42,486 nucleotides of DNA from Ectocarpus siliculosus (lineage: Eukaryota; Sar; Phaeophyceae; Ectocarpales; Ectocarpaceae): contig FN649751.1 in the NCBI GenBank assembly GCA_000310025.1, positions 3,821,742 to 3,864,227 of the forward strand, given 5' to 3'. Below the pieces are notes generated by a model, which worked only from the letters and a program-made list of their open reading frames with translations, was not told where the DNA came from and made no database searches. The position numbers and the translations under genes are program-made. Below, one piece after another: positions 20,132-33,055 of the stretch. Numbering within the stretch: the first letter of the stretch is position 1; every line of letters starts with the position of its first letter.

Positions 20132-20897
20132 CTATTGTTTGTTGTTGGAATATATATATATATCATGCGAATATATATTCGAATATATATTATAGAGGGA
20201 ATCCACATGGCGTTCGAATTTCGACGTGAAGCGGTTTATGACGTGAAATATTGACGTTTCGTGGAACTTCGGCATGAACGTAATTCCGCCGCCTTTTTGA
20301 GGTCGATTTTTGGTGGTGCTTTTTTTTCAGAATCGCGTCAAAACACGAAAGCGCGCGAAAGGATTGACGCTTCCCCCCAGTGTCGGAACACAGACACATT
20401 CCTCTACTATTGATAGCATCGCCGAACAGCAGCGTCATAAGCAGCGAACACATCCACCTCGGCTACTGAGTTCTCCTACGTGGTCCTGTACGCGGCTTGG
20501 CGACATCTCCGCGACCTCGCGGCGGCCCGTTGACCGCCGTAGCTCGTTCGAAAGTTGACCACCGGTTGGTTGGGGAATTCTCTGGGCACCCCGCCCTCCA
20601 AGGGAGGACAGCAGTAGAGGCGTTAGGGAGGGCACACGTAGTACGTGGCCGGCCACCGTAGGTGCATCTCGCCCACCCCGGGCTTGGGGTTGGCGCTGGG
20701 TCGTACCACACCGGGCAGTGGAAATGTCTTATGCGGAAGAAGAGGGCAGCGCTGCTGCTGCTGCGATTAGAGGCGCCCGCTACATGTCGCCTCAGACCCA
20801 TGTTTATGGTCGCCAAATAATCTTTGAAAAAAATCTTTAAATGTTGCAAGGGCGCACAAAAAAAAATTTATCCGACACCTATAACCCTACCCCCCCC
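20132..20897. other. Spacer between the two retroelement copies
   Basis: This 766-bp single-copy stretch starts with AT-rich palindromic sequence (about 20148-20190, including GAATATATATTC). No convincing ORF or RNA is visible. It ends in a C run against copy 2. It is the loop of a roughly 26.7-kb inverted arrangement. Confidence 0.6.
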
Positions 20898-21257
20898 TGT
20901 AGTGGTATGCACGCGTGATGAAGTCTGGTTGACCCGTGAAGAAGAACTCACTTGTTGTTACTCTTGTAGAACAGCAGCAGCAGTAGCTGTTGCCTTGGGT
21001 ATCGGTAGGAATGACACCAAGGGGCGCAGGATCCTCTGCACAAGCAGGGGCTACTAGATCCTGTCCCCTGCTTTTTATCCTTCCGCGGAGAGTTACATCT
21101 CTCCGCGCCTTCTAGAAGGAACCAAGCTCTTCTATGTTCCGTCTACACATCTGAATCCTATAACACTAGCCCACCCTGGAGGTTCTCACACGCAGATACT
21201 GTAAAACCTCGAGTCTTGACAAGCAATTGCCGAGTCTCTAAATGAAAGTATCGAGGA
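20898..21257 (-). repeat. 3' LTR of copy 2
   Basis: 360 bp, TGTAGTGGTATGCACG to GTATCGAGGA on the plus strand. It closely matches the reverse complement of 19770-20131. Confidence 0.9.
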
Positions 21258-21726
21258 TGTGGAGCTCCAAAACAGCACAATTCACCCTCCCACACCTCTC
21301 ACTCGATGAGTCGCAAGACCATCGTTTGACTTCTAAAACGACAAAAAGACACAGACAGGAAGGAACTGACGGGGCTAAGAAAAGCCTACGACGACCGGAA
21401 GAAGGTCGGAACCAAAGAAAGGAAAACACAAAGAAGGAAGAAAAACAGAAAAGAAAAACAAAGGTCGTCAAAACGACAAAAAGAAAGGATCACAGCCGGA
21501 ACGACAACAAGACCGGTATCGTAAGAAAACGATCAGATACGCCATTCACGCAGTCGCCACGGCAGTGTAGAAGGGGCAACAATGGGCGCGAAACACCTAC
21601 TGCAGGTCGGGACAAAACGCTAAAGGCACAAAATTATGCGAGGAGAAAGCGAAAACCAACCAAGGCTAAAAAGCAACCCAAACAACGCTGAAAACAACAG
21701 AAAGCCAAGACAACTAGCACGTCGTC
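21258..21726 (-). other. 3' untranslated region of copy 2
   Basis: It corresponds to 19300-19769 of copy 1 with small deletions. Nothing coding is recognised on the element strand. Confidence 0.6.
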
Positions 21727-22353
21727 TTAATGGGGGCGCGCCACGTTATCAGGCAACGAATCAGCCCCGGGGTCACCACGCGACATGTCGACGTTGCGAA
21801 GGATCCCCTTAAAAAGGGCGCTGCCGCTGTGAACTTGGAGGCACCAGGATCCGGAGACGGCGGTTTCAGCGGTGGAGTAGCGAACATCAGGAAGGGCGAG
21901 CTTGACAGGGCCAGGATCGTCCAAGAAGCGGACGACGTAGAAGTCGGACGGTAGAGGCGGTCCAGTAATCTTGCCCAACCACCAGAATCCATCGCGAGCT
22001 TTGTACCAGAAGAAGGCGCCTGCAGGTAGCGGAGTATTGGCGAAGCGACGGTCCCATGTTGAACGAGAGACGAGCGAATAGCCCGAAGGCAAGGCTCGCT
22101 CACCTTTTGCGCGCGCCATCTCGCGGGTGGCCGCACCAATACGCATCGCCCGATAGCGACGATTCGTTTGGCGATGTTGATCAGGCGAACCCGTCCAGTA
22201 CCGGAGAATGTGGGTCTTGGAATGCTGGAGGTCCATCTCACGTTCCCAAGAAGGACGAAGAATACCTTTCCAATGCGTTTGGTATAAAACAGCGATGGTG
22301 CCACCACGGCCACGAACAGACTGATGGCCACTAATGCGGTCAACCTCGAGACG
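21727..22353 (-). CDS. Chromodomain plus Tudor-like module, copy 2
   Basis: Same order and motifs as 18676-19299, in frame with the integrase ORF across the shared UAA (22354-22356). It reads RRYRAMRIG where copy 1 has lost one codon. No internal lesion is seen. As in copy 1 there is no Met at the start, so expression would need readthrough, a spliced RNA, or initiation at the internal Met at 22236. Confidence 0.7.
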   Translation of the reverse strand, partial: RLEVDRISGHQSVRGRGGTIAVLYQTHWKGILRPSWEREMDLQHSKTHILRYWTGSPDQHRQTNRRYRAMRIGAATREMARAKGERALPSGYSLVSRSTWDRRFANTPLPAGAFFWYKARDGFWWLGKITGPPLPSDFYVVRFLDDPGPVKLALPDVRYSTAETAVSGSWCLQVHSGSALFKGILRNVDMSRGDPGADSLPDNVARPH

Positions 22354-25300
22354 TTAGACCGGAGACGACACGTCGTCTTCCGTAACATGGTAGGGAGGAG
22401 ATTTATTCGCATAGGAGTTTAGCACATACGGTGTAAGGCCGGCAGGCAGGAACCGAGGCAAGTCTTCAGTGTCATGCGGATTAGCGCAAGGCTTGCAACG
22501 CGCAACTGACACACGGTTTTTCGAGTCCGGACCCGGCAGATCCGATGGAAGATCCAAATACAGTAACTTGGAAGCCAGAGGACAACCGTCGGGAGCGTCA
22601 GGACACGGACCCACGGCCAAGATCTTGAACGGACCAGTCCAAAGGAAAGACAACTTAGCCTTGAGGACCTTGTCATCCGTGCCTGAACGAACACCTTGGC
22701 GAATGGTAGATTGGGTGTTGTACACCCAAACCCATCCACCGACGGTGTATGAGGGGACCTTGCGCAAAGCATCCGATAGGGCGGAGTTACGCCGCTCAAT
22801 CCTCGAAACGGACAGGTGGTGCTGTTCGCGAACTAAATCGTAAGAACGACGTTGGCGATCAGCAGCAAGATCGCAATACTCAAGTTGATCGCGATGCAAG
22901 CTTTGGTGGCCTCGATCATATGGATGCTCAAAAACCGTCAACGGCATGCGTGGCAGTCGGTTCATATGCACCTCGTTGGGCGCCAAACCAGTAGCGGCAC
23001 TAAACGAATTGTTGTAGGCAAACTCAACGTGCGGCAGATGAATGTCCCAATCGTCTTGCCTCTCATTGACGACCATAGCCAACATCTGAGCCATAGTGTG
23101 ATTTACGCGCTCCACACCCCCATTGCCGTTGGGATGGTAAGAGCTGGTAGCCACTTTGCGTATAGCCAGACGGGCGTATACAGCCTGCGACAGTTTGGAA
23201 CAAAACTGAGAGCCATTATCAGACAAGAGACTCAAAGGGCAACCCCACAAAGGGATATACCGATTGACAAGTACGTCAGCGGTGCCTTCGGCGGTGAATT
23301 CCGCAGCCGTAACCGCGTACATATCAGCACGGCGGCTGAAACGATCAGTGAAGAGCAGAATATATGTGTTTCCGCGCGATGTCAACGGGAGGGGACCGAA
23401 ATAATCGACGCTCACCGATACACCAGGGCCCGAAGGCAGCGGAAGGCACAAAGTAGGCCATCGAGGCGTTTGACGAGATGACTTGCGAGCTTGGCATCGC
23501 AAACAATGCCGTACCCACCACTTCGTGCAAACACTCATGCCAACCCACCAATAGAAACGTTCCAGCATGCTAAGCGTGCGAGCGGCACCGAGGTGGCAGG
23601 ATGCATCAGCGTGACAGGCTTGCATGATCCAGGGACGCATGAGCATGGGAACATAAATCCGAATGGGTTCGTCGTTGAGAAGGCGAGCAGCACGCCCGCC
23701 AGGACGTGTGGTCGTAGACGACGGGGGCGCTGTTTGCTTGCGAACAAGCAAGACCAAACCGTCATCGTCAACATGTAACCGGCCTTTGTTAGACAGGGCA
23801 CGAATCTCCGACAGAGGAGGTCGACGAGCGGACGGAAGATGATCCAGGAAATCCGGAGGGAGAGCCGAAGGCCGACCCAAAAGGATGAAACGAATAGCTG
23901 CATCACAAACAGGTTCGTTACGTTGCTCGCGAGTCCAATCAGCATGCGAGAAACGTTCGACAGACGCCCGGAAGGCTAAATCTGCCGAGGAATGTAAAGC
24001 CGCCTCGATAGAAGAGGGGGCCGATTCCTGAGGCTCCGGCTGCAATCCACCCGAAGGCAGAGTAGCAGCGGAAGCCGAAGACGAAGGCGTATAAGTGGTC
24101 GAAACCAAATGCGTCGAAGATCCCGAAGAATCGGGAGCAGCAGAAGACTGCTGGGCAGGAGCAACCGAAGTTGCAGGATGCGTCGAAGACGCAAGATCCC
24201 TTCCACGAGCCAGAGGCGTATGGAGGTCTGGGATCGAAGCGTCAGCACCAGGAGCCGAAACCAACCTGGTCAAAACGGGGGGCGCCGTCGATGCTGATTG
24301 TGCAGGCGGGGAACGTCGAAACGATCTGGGCGAAGCGGAAATCCGAGTAGGAGCAGGTGGGTCCTCAGAGAAACCATAATCCACGGGCGGGAGGGGCGTG
24401 CCTGCCACAACCGCCGTGCGACGGCGAGTTCGCGTGGAAATTAGTTGAGTAGGGTCGAGAGTCCGTCGTGATGCTGCAGTCGGCGAGACGGCCGGCGAAG
24501 ACTCGGGCTCGAGAGCCAAAATGTCCTCCACCGAAGAATGTAAGGAGCCAGACCAATCGAGGGTCCTGCCACACAGGCGTCGTAGCGAAGGAGACAACCC
24601 GCGGGAGTTGTTAGACGGCCAGGGTGCGATGTTCCAGACGCCAGGCGGAGACGAAAGGCCTGACGGCGAGAGACGTGGACCATGCCGACGGAAGTCGACA
24701 AAATCATTTGTAGAGGGGGCCAGCCCACCCAAGACCGAAGTCGGGGAAGTGGGGACGAGCCCACCCAAGCCAACACCCACGGCGCGATGGCCAGAAGGCG
24801 TAAGGCCACAAGAACGGATGAAGAATACGCTCTCCTCATCGTCATCCGGTGTCAAACGACTGCGACCAGATCGGTCACATTCCGCCGCATCGATCGGAAG
24901 GCGAGAGAGGAAATCAGCGTTGCCATTTGCGGAACCCTTGCGGTACTCGAGAGTGTAATTGTAGGCGGTGATAAATTCGAGCCAACGCTGAACGCGGGCA
25001 TTGTTCTCCCCCACCTTGGCAAAATGCTCAAGAGATTTGTGGTCGGTAAAAATGCGAAATTTCGTGCCCCACAAATAACCACGAAGTCGTTTGATGCACC
25101 ATACGATGCTACCCGCCTCGAGGTCGAGGGGAGTCCAATGACGTTCGGAGTCCAAAGTAGCTCGGCTGATGAAAACGATGGGCCGGATGGAGCCATCCGG
25201 CTGTTCTTGTTCGAGAGTCCCGCCGAACCCATCGCGACTAGCATCACAGTAGAGGCGAAAAGGTCGCGAGCCGTCCGTAACGGCATCCCAATCTGGATAA

Positions 25301-25373
25301 GCCAAGATAGGAGGGTTGGCCAACTCCGACAGCAGGACGCGAACAGCTTGCTCCATGGCAGGGGTGAAGGAAA
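22354..25373 (-). CDS. pol: RNase H, linker and integrase, copy 2 (unbroken)
   Basis: About 1000 codons stay open. They begin at the end of the RT (AMEQAVRVLL), then RNase H (LYCDASRDGFGG; TDHKSLEHF), the S/P/T-rich linker of about 300 residues, the HHCC segment, the D-61-D-35-E core (SVDYFGP, LLSDNGSQF, GGVERV) and the GPF motif. The frame joins the upstream RT only after a private 1-bp deletion near 25374. This is the best-preserved part of the pair and shows which copy-1 differences (TGA at 18292, the 4-bp insertion near 17322) are lesions. Confidence 0.9.
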
Positions 25374-27683
25374 TGTCGCCTGCTTCTTGAGAAGAGTGGT
25401 CAGAGGTCGAATTCGCGTAGCCATGTTGGGAAGGAACTTGCGGTAGTAGCTGAGGCCGCCGAGAAGAGAGCGAAGTTGTTTAACATCCTTTGGCATGGGC
25501 ATTTTGGTGAGGGCCGCAACCTTGGCCCCGTTAGGCCGAACACCGTCGGGGGAAATGGTGTGGCCTAGGAAATCCGCTTCGGTAGCGCCAATGGTGGCCT
25601 TCGGTGGGGTGAGTTTCAAGTTGTGTGTGCGCAAGCGTTCAAACAGAGCGCGCATGGTATCAACATGAGAAGCAGGGTTGTCGTCGAAAACGATCAAATC
25701 ATCCAAGTACGATGCAACACCGTGGAGATTTTTGATGACTTCGTTGACCACCTTGCAAAACCAGCCAGGGGCAGCAGAACTGCCTTGAGGCATCTTCAAC
25801 CACTCAAAAAGCCCGGAAGACGTCACGAATGCCGTCAATGGGATTGTATCACGGTGAACCGTGATTTGGTGGAATGAAGACTTCATATCGAAAAGGGAAT
25901 AAATTCGCCCTTTCAACAACTTGTCCAAAGTATCATCAACTCGAGGAATCGGAAGCTGGCTCAAAGCTTGTTGAGCTTGCGATAGTTGACAGTGATGCGA
26001 ACACCACCAGATTTCTTCGGTATGACTACCAAGGGGCTCGAGTAGGGCGAGGTCGAATGTTGGATCAGACCAGCCGCAAGATATTGATCAAGGATCGCGT
26101 CAACTTGTTTCGCCACCGGGGGGTTAACGCGGTATGGACGAGATGTGACGGGTGCACTGTCCGGAGGAACTGTAAGCTTGAAAGGAAAAAGCGAACAAGA
26201 TCCAAAGTCGGTGGGGGAACTCGAGAAGACATCATGATAGTCGCACAGGACGTTACCAAGCTGAGTGATGACATCTGGAGTCCAACCCGGACCATGGAGA
26301 TCGAAGGAAATCTCACGGAGATGGCAGGGGAGCTTATCCCACCACTCGGGAATAACTCTGATGTTGTTCAGACGTCAACCGCTCGAGAAGAGCAGGCGGA
26401 GGCGACGAAAGAGAAGCACTGGCAGAACCAGGGTCCTCTTTGCCGCTTTGCGACGGCGTGGGTCGCTCATGCAAATTATACACGAAGGGGTCATCAATGC
26501 GATGCGTGGCAGACGAATCAATGCCATCTGTCGAAACAGGACCCGGAACCCAGCTGCCCGAAGCAGTGGTGGGATCTTGAGCCGCAGAGTGAAGACCATC
26601 GCTCAAACTGTGGCGAGACACAGCACTGAGAGGCACGCGAAGAAGGGGAGCCGAAGCTGTACTCAGAACGTCGCCTGGTTCGAGTGAAGAGATACCCGCG
26701 AGCGGGAGTCGTTGGCAACCATTTTGCACAAAGTGTTCCTCGGAAGAAAACATAGCACATTGTGGAAGCATATCCACGAGATAGTTACCCACGAGGGCTG
26801 GAGAGCCATCGCTGCGTACCAAATTAACCGGAACAAGGCTATGTTCGGGGTGAAGTTGGACGGAATGTTTTCCAGCATAGCGAAGCTGGTAGTTGCCATC
26901 TGTGGAAGACAAATCGTGAGCAAATGCGGTGGCACCGCAACTGCTATGCTGAGCCAGGGTAAGCTCACCAAAAACACGGTCACCAGGGCGTTTGGCACGC
27001 AAAGTGCGGTAAGAGCGGTCACTAAACCGCATCCAACTGTCTCTCCCGAGGAGCACGTCATGATGCATGACACCATCGGGAACAACGTACGCCCAAACAG
27101 CGAGAGAGGAAGTAGGAAGGCGCTTGCGAAGAAACTGCACGCTCAAACGGACAATAGTCGAAGTTTGAAGCGGAGCAGATTCGACGAAACCTCCCCAACA
27201 GCGAGGTTGGGTTTGTTTCTCAGACAACGACGAAGCGGCCGAAGCGGCTTTCATGGATTCCCACGCAGATGCACTAATAAAAGACTGCGGGGAACCCGTG
27301 TCTAAAAGAGCAACACATCCAAACTGAACAGAAGCTGAACCACTGTGAGTGACGATTTGGGTGGTGAAAGAGTCATCATCGATGGTAACAACACCATCAA
27401 CCAAATCCGGACCTTGCTCAGGAAGCAAAGAAGAGGAAGAGGATGGCTGAGGGGACCCGGAAGACACGGCCCAAACAGCGGTGTCATGATCCGATGGAAC
27501 ATTCGCAGCGTACTGTGAAAACGACGCGAATCGTTCAGTCGACCGAGGGCTTGAGGCCGTCCGAAGACGCTGGTGTGTAGAAGGGCTAACTTCATAGACC
27601 GCGTTATGTTGAGACGACGTCGAAACGTGGTCGTTGGGGGGCAGCAAACAAGGGCTGCGCTCGGGTGGCGGGGCGTTGCATCG
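25374..27683 (-). pseudogene. pol: Protease and reverse transcriptase, copy 2 (frame-broken)
   Basis: The protease lies directly after the shared UAG in the same frame as NADAR, with DTG near 27294-27302. A private 1-bp insertion near 26343 breaks the frame before the RT. A 7-bp deletion near 25967, right after the YRKLN motif, restores the frame number. The catalytic YLDD lies at 25698-25709. The final break is the 1-bp deletion near 25374. Copy 1 has none of these three lesions. Confidence 0.85.
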
Positions 27684-29455
27684 CTAAAGACTGCGTACTC
27701 GTTGAAGGGCGTTGCCCAACAAATTGAGGCCACGCCATCGAGAGGTTGATAGAGCGTCAGGATCATCGGCTTGAAGGCCAATACCCCAAATACGGTCGTA
27801 GGGACTAGCTTCGGCAAGGATTTTGTCGCCAGATCCGAGAAGATGCTCGCGCAACTCGGAGTTTTGACTAAATTTTGCGTAAGAGCCAGTGAGCACGATA
27901 TTTTCGCGCTCGTGTTCCCAAAGAAGTGGGTCGAAACCACGGACACCACGGCCAAACTTCTTGTGTAAGGCAGGATCGGACACGCGCATGATGTTTTGTA
28001 AAGCGCAATGGTCTTCGAAAAGACGAGCTTTTTCCGCAGCGAAAAACTGCTCAGCACACGAGTACACCACTCCAACGACCACAAAAGTCGACGGGGTCCA
28101 TTGGGAAAAGGGAGAGGGGGGCTGCCAAAAGAAGACCATGTCAGGAGTACAATACTCGTGAGACGGGTCGAAGACAGCGGGTACTGCAGGAGTCGAAACA
28201 CCTGGAGTGCGATCAGCCGAAGCTGAGGTTGCAGCCGAAGCTGGTGTAGCCGAAGCGGAGGCAGCCGGAACGCCCGCATTGTAATTGACGGCGTGAACGT
28301 CCATGAGGACGGTCTCGGGTATGTCAGAGACCGGCGAAGAATCGACGGGAGCCGAATTGTTCGCAATAATTGGGCCAGCGACATCACGCTGGGTGCGCCC
28401 CAATTCTAAACCTGAAGAAACGCCTCGTAAGGTGTCATTCAACAGGTTGCTTTCGCTAGAAACGGCCGCCAAGGCCGGGTCGGTTAAAGAACCACACCGG
28501 GCGTGGTGCTCCTGGCCATTCCTCCGTGACAAGGTACGCGAGACCGCCGGCTGTTCGGAGGTCACTCCGGGAGGGTCCTCCCGAAGCGGTGGTGTCAACA
28601 CTGTCGACGTCGGTCGCGGCGGCCTGGTATCGGGCGCCGTGGGGCGAGCGTGCGTCGGAAGGGATGGAGCGTCCGAAGACGATCCATGGTGGAAATATCT
28701 CGTGGCGGAATCTGATGACGGTCAGGACCAAGAGAACAACGCGATTCGAAGCCAGGCGAATTTGACCCTGTAACTTGCCGGTCGGAACCAGTCAAGTTAG
28801 CTACCGGTGCAACAATCGAGGGCGAACCCTCAACGGAAGCGAGCACAGACGAGTTGAGCGTATCCGAAGATTCACCCGAGGTAACCAATTCAGGCGATTC
28901 CTCTTCAATCGTCCAAAGCGCATGGCTACGGCCGGTCTGATCTGCAGACGACGGGGGGAGCGAACGAACGGTGCTCGACAAACGAGCGGTACTCGATGGC
29001 CCCGAAGGTCCTACGGTTCTGTTCCCGCACCTCAAGACAGCACTCGCGCCAGACTGGTTAATTTCTGACGGAGCGCCAGTCCGAAGAGGCAGAGACGCAG
29101 AGGTGGCAAATGATAAGTGCGATGTAGAAGGTGGGACGAGAGCGTATGTCTGGATACCGACCTGATCGACACTGGGAGAAACAACGGATACCGAAGTATG
29201 GTTGTTATTGTGCGGCACCGAAGTACCAGAAGGGATAACATTCACCGAAGTGTGGTTATCGTTGCGTAGGACCGAAGTGCTAGAGGCAACAGTGTGTGAC
29301 GGCGCGACAGATACCGAAGTATTGTCGTTGTTGCATAAAACCGAAGTATTAGGGGCAACAGAGCGTGACACACGAGCGTCTTGTGAAGAACGAGACGAGG
29401 TCCCCGAAGATGCTGAAGGCGGTCCGGGGGAAGTAGGCGAACCACCACCGATGAG
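27684..29455 (-). pseudogene. S/T-rich linker plus NADAR domain, copy 2
   Basis: It is equivalent to 11561-13336. A private 7-bp deletion near 28717 splits the linker. The NADAR domain (about 27687-28150) is intact with CAEQFFAAEK, SPYDRIWGIG and GLNLLGNALQRVR, and ends at the shared UAG (27684-27686). Where copy 1 has TAA at 12608, copy 2 has a Ser codon. Substitutions in the domain are few (such as RDHLL to REHLL and AKILAE to DKILAE) and spare the motif residues. Confidence 0.8.
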
Positions 29456-31590
29456 TCATCCGCTGCGAGAACGACCACCATTTTGGAAGTTGCCAGGTTG
29501 ACGGGCATTGTGATTGGTCGAAACCATGATGCCAGACGAAGGACCGGTGTGTGCATGTGTTTGTGGTTGATAGAGGGACAGAGCACCAGTGTGGTTGGTG
29601 TTGTTCGAAGGGTGTTTGTTGCTGAGGGTGAGAGTTACCCGCAGAATTTCCTGGGGCATACCCACTGTTGTGCGATTGTGTCTGATGAGTGTGAGGGGAA
29701 CTACCACCGTCGGAACGGCGATTCCCCGCGTGGTTTCGACGCTGAGAGGACGAAGAGGAAGAGCGCTGGTGGCGTCTACCCTGATTGTTTTGGCGGTTGT
29801 CCGCACTTTTTCGTCGAAAAGACCGCATACGGCCTTGCCAACGTCTAAAAGCAGCAGAATCGTCATTGAGGAGACCCAACTCGGGGTTCAACAACCCACT
29901 AGAATTCGTGAACGGTGCAACGCATTGCTTCATGGAATGGTCTTCACCCGAGCAGTTCAGACAGCGATTCCTGTTTTCGCGGAAGGCTTGCGAGCGAGCC
30001 TCTTGTGTCAACAAAGGAGTCCACAAAAAAGGATCCTCCGTGTTACGAAAACTAGAAATGAGAGCGTATACATCAGACCAATCGGCTTGCGAAGCAGGCC
30101 AAGAATTATAGTTGCGTGTGAAAGGGTCAGCGTCGTGCGATTGTACCGGCAAAACTACAGGGTTCTGAGCGGAACCTGGTGCCCACTGGCCCGAAGGCGC
30201 GGGGGCGCGGTGTTGGGACCGCCGAGGCTGCGAGGAGCCACGCGTCGAAGACAACGAAAAATAAGATGAACCGCCGATAGCCGGGGTTTTATTTGTCGCT
30301 AGAGGCGCGAACGCCTCCCACATATCCGCAATCGACGCAAAGGGAGTGACGGCCGTGGCCAGAGCACCCGGGTACAAAATCGGAGACAAACTCGGAAATT
30401 GCTTGCAGACCGAATGCCGCACTATTTCTAGAACCATGGACACGCTAGGGGCCAAAGTACGCTCAGAGCCAGTCACAGACGAAACCAACAAACGAAAAGC
30501 ACGAAGGTAATCCGCGAAAGAAGTACCATCTGCTACTCCAAATTGTTGAAGCCTCAAAAACGACTCTTGGCGGTCGCCGACATCAAATTGCTCCGCAAGA
30601 TGACGCAACAGCAACTGAAAAGCTTCTGGTCCGGTGGCGCCGCCGTCCAAGCTTCTCTTCACCTGCTGAAAGTAATCAGCGATGGAAAGGACAAGATCGG
30701 CAGTAGAGGGCTTGTCAGGGGTGATCGCACCCGAAAGTTTCTTTTCGAGAGGCCGTTCCCATCCAGGCACGTAATCAGTACTGTCCAACCCTTCGCTTTG
30801 GTCATCACACAGCAACAATATGTCGGACAAGGCAGTTCGTGTTGTGCGGATGAGCTGTTGGTAGCCGTCCCCAGGCAACAAAGTTGAAGGGAAGGGCATG
30901 GTAGCGACATTTCCAACTTTTTTCAAGTTCAGAGTGATGTACGCCCGTTGGACAGTAACTACGTGAGCCTTGCGAACTGCCGAAGCAGCCGCATCTACTG
31001 TGGCTTGACGAGCATGTGCAATGTTGGAAGAAAGTGGCAAGACACTATCATCCGAAACGACAGGGGGTGCAGCAGCTGCAACCGAAGGAGCAGCAGGCGG
31101 AACACGATCCCAAGACGGTACAACATGATGAACATCTTGTACGGGCACAAAAGTGGAAGGGGGGGTGGGGTTTGAGAACCCGGGGTTGTGTGCGATTCCT
31201 GAGCCTACAGCATAATCAGCGGTAGAAAAAACAGGAGGTGCAACAGTTTCCGAAGAAACGGGGGGGGCCGAAGCCTGTGGCATGTTCGAAAACGCAGCAC
31301 GAGTTTCCGAAGAAACGGGGGGGGGCGAAGCCGGAAGGTTCGAAAACGCAACACGAGTTTCCGAAGAAACGGGGGGGGCCGAAGCCGGAAGGTCCGAAAA
31401 CGCAACACGAGTTTCCGAAGAAACGGGGGGGGGCGAAGCCGGAAGGTTCGAAAACGCAACACGAGTTTCCGAAGAAACGGGGGGGGCCGAAGCCGGAAGG
31501 TCCGAAAACGCAACACGAGTTTCCGAAGAAACGGGGGGGGGCGAAGCCGGAAGGTTCGAAAACGCAACACGAGTTTCCGAAGAAACGGGG
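29456..31590 (-). pseudogene. gag: Gag core with zinc knuckle, copy 2
   Basis: It has the capsid-like region and CCHC knuckle (CLNCSGEDH...C) as in copy 1. A private 4-bp insertion near 29615 shifts the frame before the shared UGA (29456-29458). At its N-terminal side the frame carries about six 18-residue repeats (SETRVAF..LPAS..PPV). Confidence 0.8.
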
Positions 31591-31612
31591 GGGGGCCGAA
31601 GCCGGAGGGACA
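31267..31612. repeat. 54-bp tandem repeat, about six units
   Basis: Units of 54 bp with a G7-9 run encode an 18-residue repeat in the Gag frame. Most keep 10 bases in the G/C run; the last has 11, which causes the frameshift. Confidence 0.85.
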
Positions 31613-32771
31613 AAATCATCACGCAAAAGGAAACGAGCATCCGAAGTCGCGTCCATGAGGGACGGAACTACTTGCCTTTGACGACCTGGCTTGCGGGGCA
31701 AGCTGGTGTCCGAGCCTGACCCGGTCTTGCTCTTGTTCTTGGAGCCACGAGCGCCATCCCCGCCACGCTTGGCCACCTTTCTCTCCCGGCTACCACCCAC
31801 CGAAGAGGACGAAGGCGCCGGGGGTCGACGCGATGCTCCAGCCGAGCTCCAGCCAGACTCCTCGCCCGAGCTACCAGGACCAGTCTCCCGACTCGGTTGC
31901 GCCTGCTTGACACGATCCGGCGCCGGCTGCTGGAACCCATAGGAAGCCTCTAAAGGCGGACCGCTGCAGCCAGGGTACACCACCGGAGCAGTGGCACGGG
32001 CGTTGGCCGTCCGCATCCCAGCGAGGAAACGGCCGGCCAGATCCCGAAGATCCGGACGGGAGGCGTTAGCCACATCCACCGCCTCCTGTATGGTGGCGGC
32101 CGCCGGCAACGCGATGGCCATTTCCGTGGCCAAGTCCCTGACCGATTGGCTATCCCCAGGAAGGAAGTTGAACTGCTGATATTTTGCTACATCGGCTAGC
32201 TTAGCCGGGGTGAACCTGAAATCACCTGGCTCGAACGCGATGGGGCCACGTCGCGACGACGAGGAGCGGGTGACCGGGCTGGTCGAAGCTGCAGCCGCAT
32301 ACGTTCGAGACGAAGCGGCAGAGGTGTTCGGTGCCGAAGCAGCTCGCCCGCCGACTCCCGAGACGCGGGACGACCGCTCCTCGCGTTCGCGGAGGTCCTG
32401 CTCCCGTCGTTTGCCGGCCTTGCGGCCCGCTTCAACAAGGGCGTCCTCCTGGCGCCGGTCTGCCGTCAGAGTGGCGGCCAGTTGACTCCTTTGTTGTTCG
32501 CACTTCTTTTGAAGCACCTCTAGGTCGATGATTTGCTTCGCATTCGAAGCGCGTGTCGCTCGCAGGAGCCTGAGCTCCTCCTCTCTGACAGAAACTTCCT
32601 GGTGGAATTCTTCGTCTGCGAGATCGTCCTGGGCCTGTCGAGCGGCCGCCCGGTCAGCATCGACGGCGGCGCCGCTCGCCATGCGAACGGCGTCCGCCCA
32701 TGCGGTCAAGCGCGCATCCGCGGACATGACGTCCCACAAGGCGGCGGGGATCCACCGCGGGCAGGAGAGAG

Positions 32772-32870
32772 GTGCAGCCGTGGCCGGAGCCGTGGCCGAA
32801 GCCGTGGCCGAAGCCGTGGCCGAAGCCGTGGCCGAAGCCGTGGCCGAAGCCGTGGCCGAAGCCGGGGGTA
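32772..32870. repeat. 12-bp tandem repeat, about eight units
   Basis: Repeats of GCCGTGGCCGAA encode an ATAS-type tetrapeptide repeat on the minus strand within Gag. Confidence 0.9.
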
Positions 32871-32884
32871 CTGCCGAAGCAGGG

Positions 32885-33055
32885 GTGGTGGCCGAAGCCG
32901 AGGGCGCCGCCGAAGCAGCGGTGGTGGCCGAAGCCGAGGGTGCCGCCGAAGCAGCGATGGTGGCCGAAGCCGAGGGTGCCGCCGAAGCAGCGATGGTGGC
33001 CGAAGCCGAGGGTGCCGCCGAAGCAGCGATGGTGGCCGAAGTCGCCGACGCCGCG
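32885..33055. repeat. 36-bp tandem repeat, about five units
   Basis: Units of about 36 bp encode a 12-residue AASAAPSASATI-type repeat on the minus strand. Copy 1 has about three related units at 9620-9740. Confidence 0.8.

Noticed and set aside
24682-25446. Long open frame antisense to RT/RNase H of copy 2
   Set aside because: It overlaps a clear pol region on the other strand, has no domain motif and mirrors the antisense frame in copy 1.
31216-31610. Repeats read as PPRFFGNSCCVF
   Set aside because: The 18-residue repeat reads as SETRVAF..LPAS..PPV in the Gag-core frame; the other reading follows the 11-base G/C run.
31267-31612. Regularly spaced repeats as a CRISPR array
   Set aside because: Repeats are contiguous 54-bp coding units without unique spacers, in a eukaryotic retroelement.
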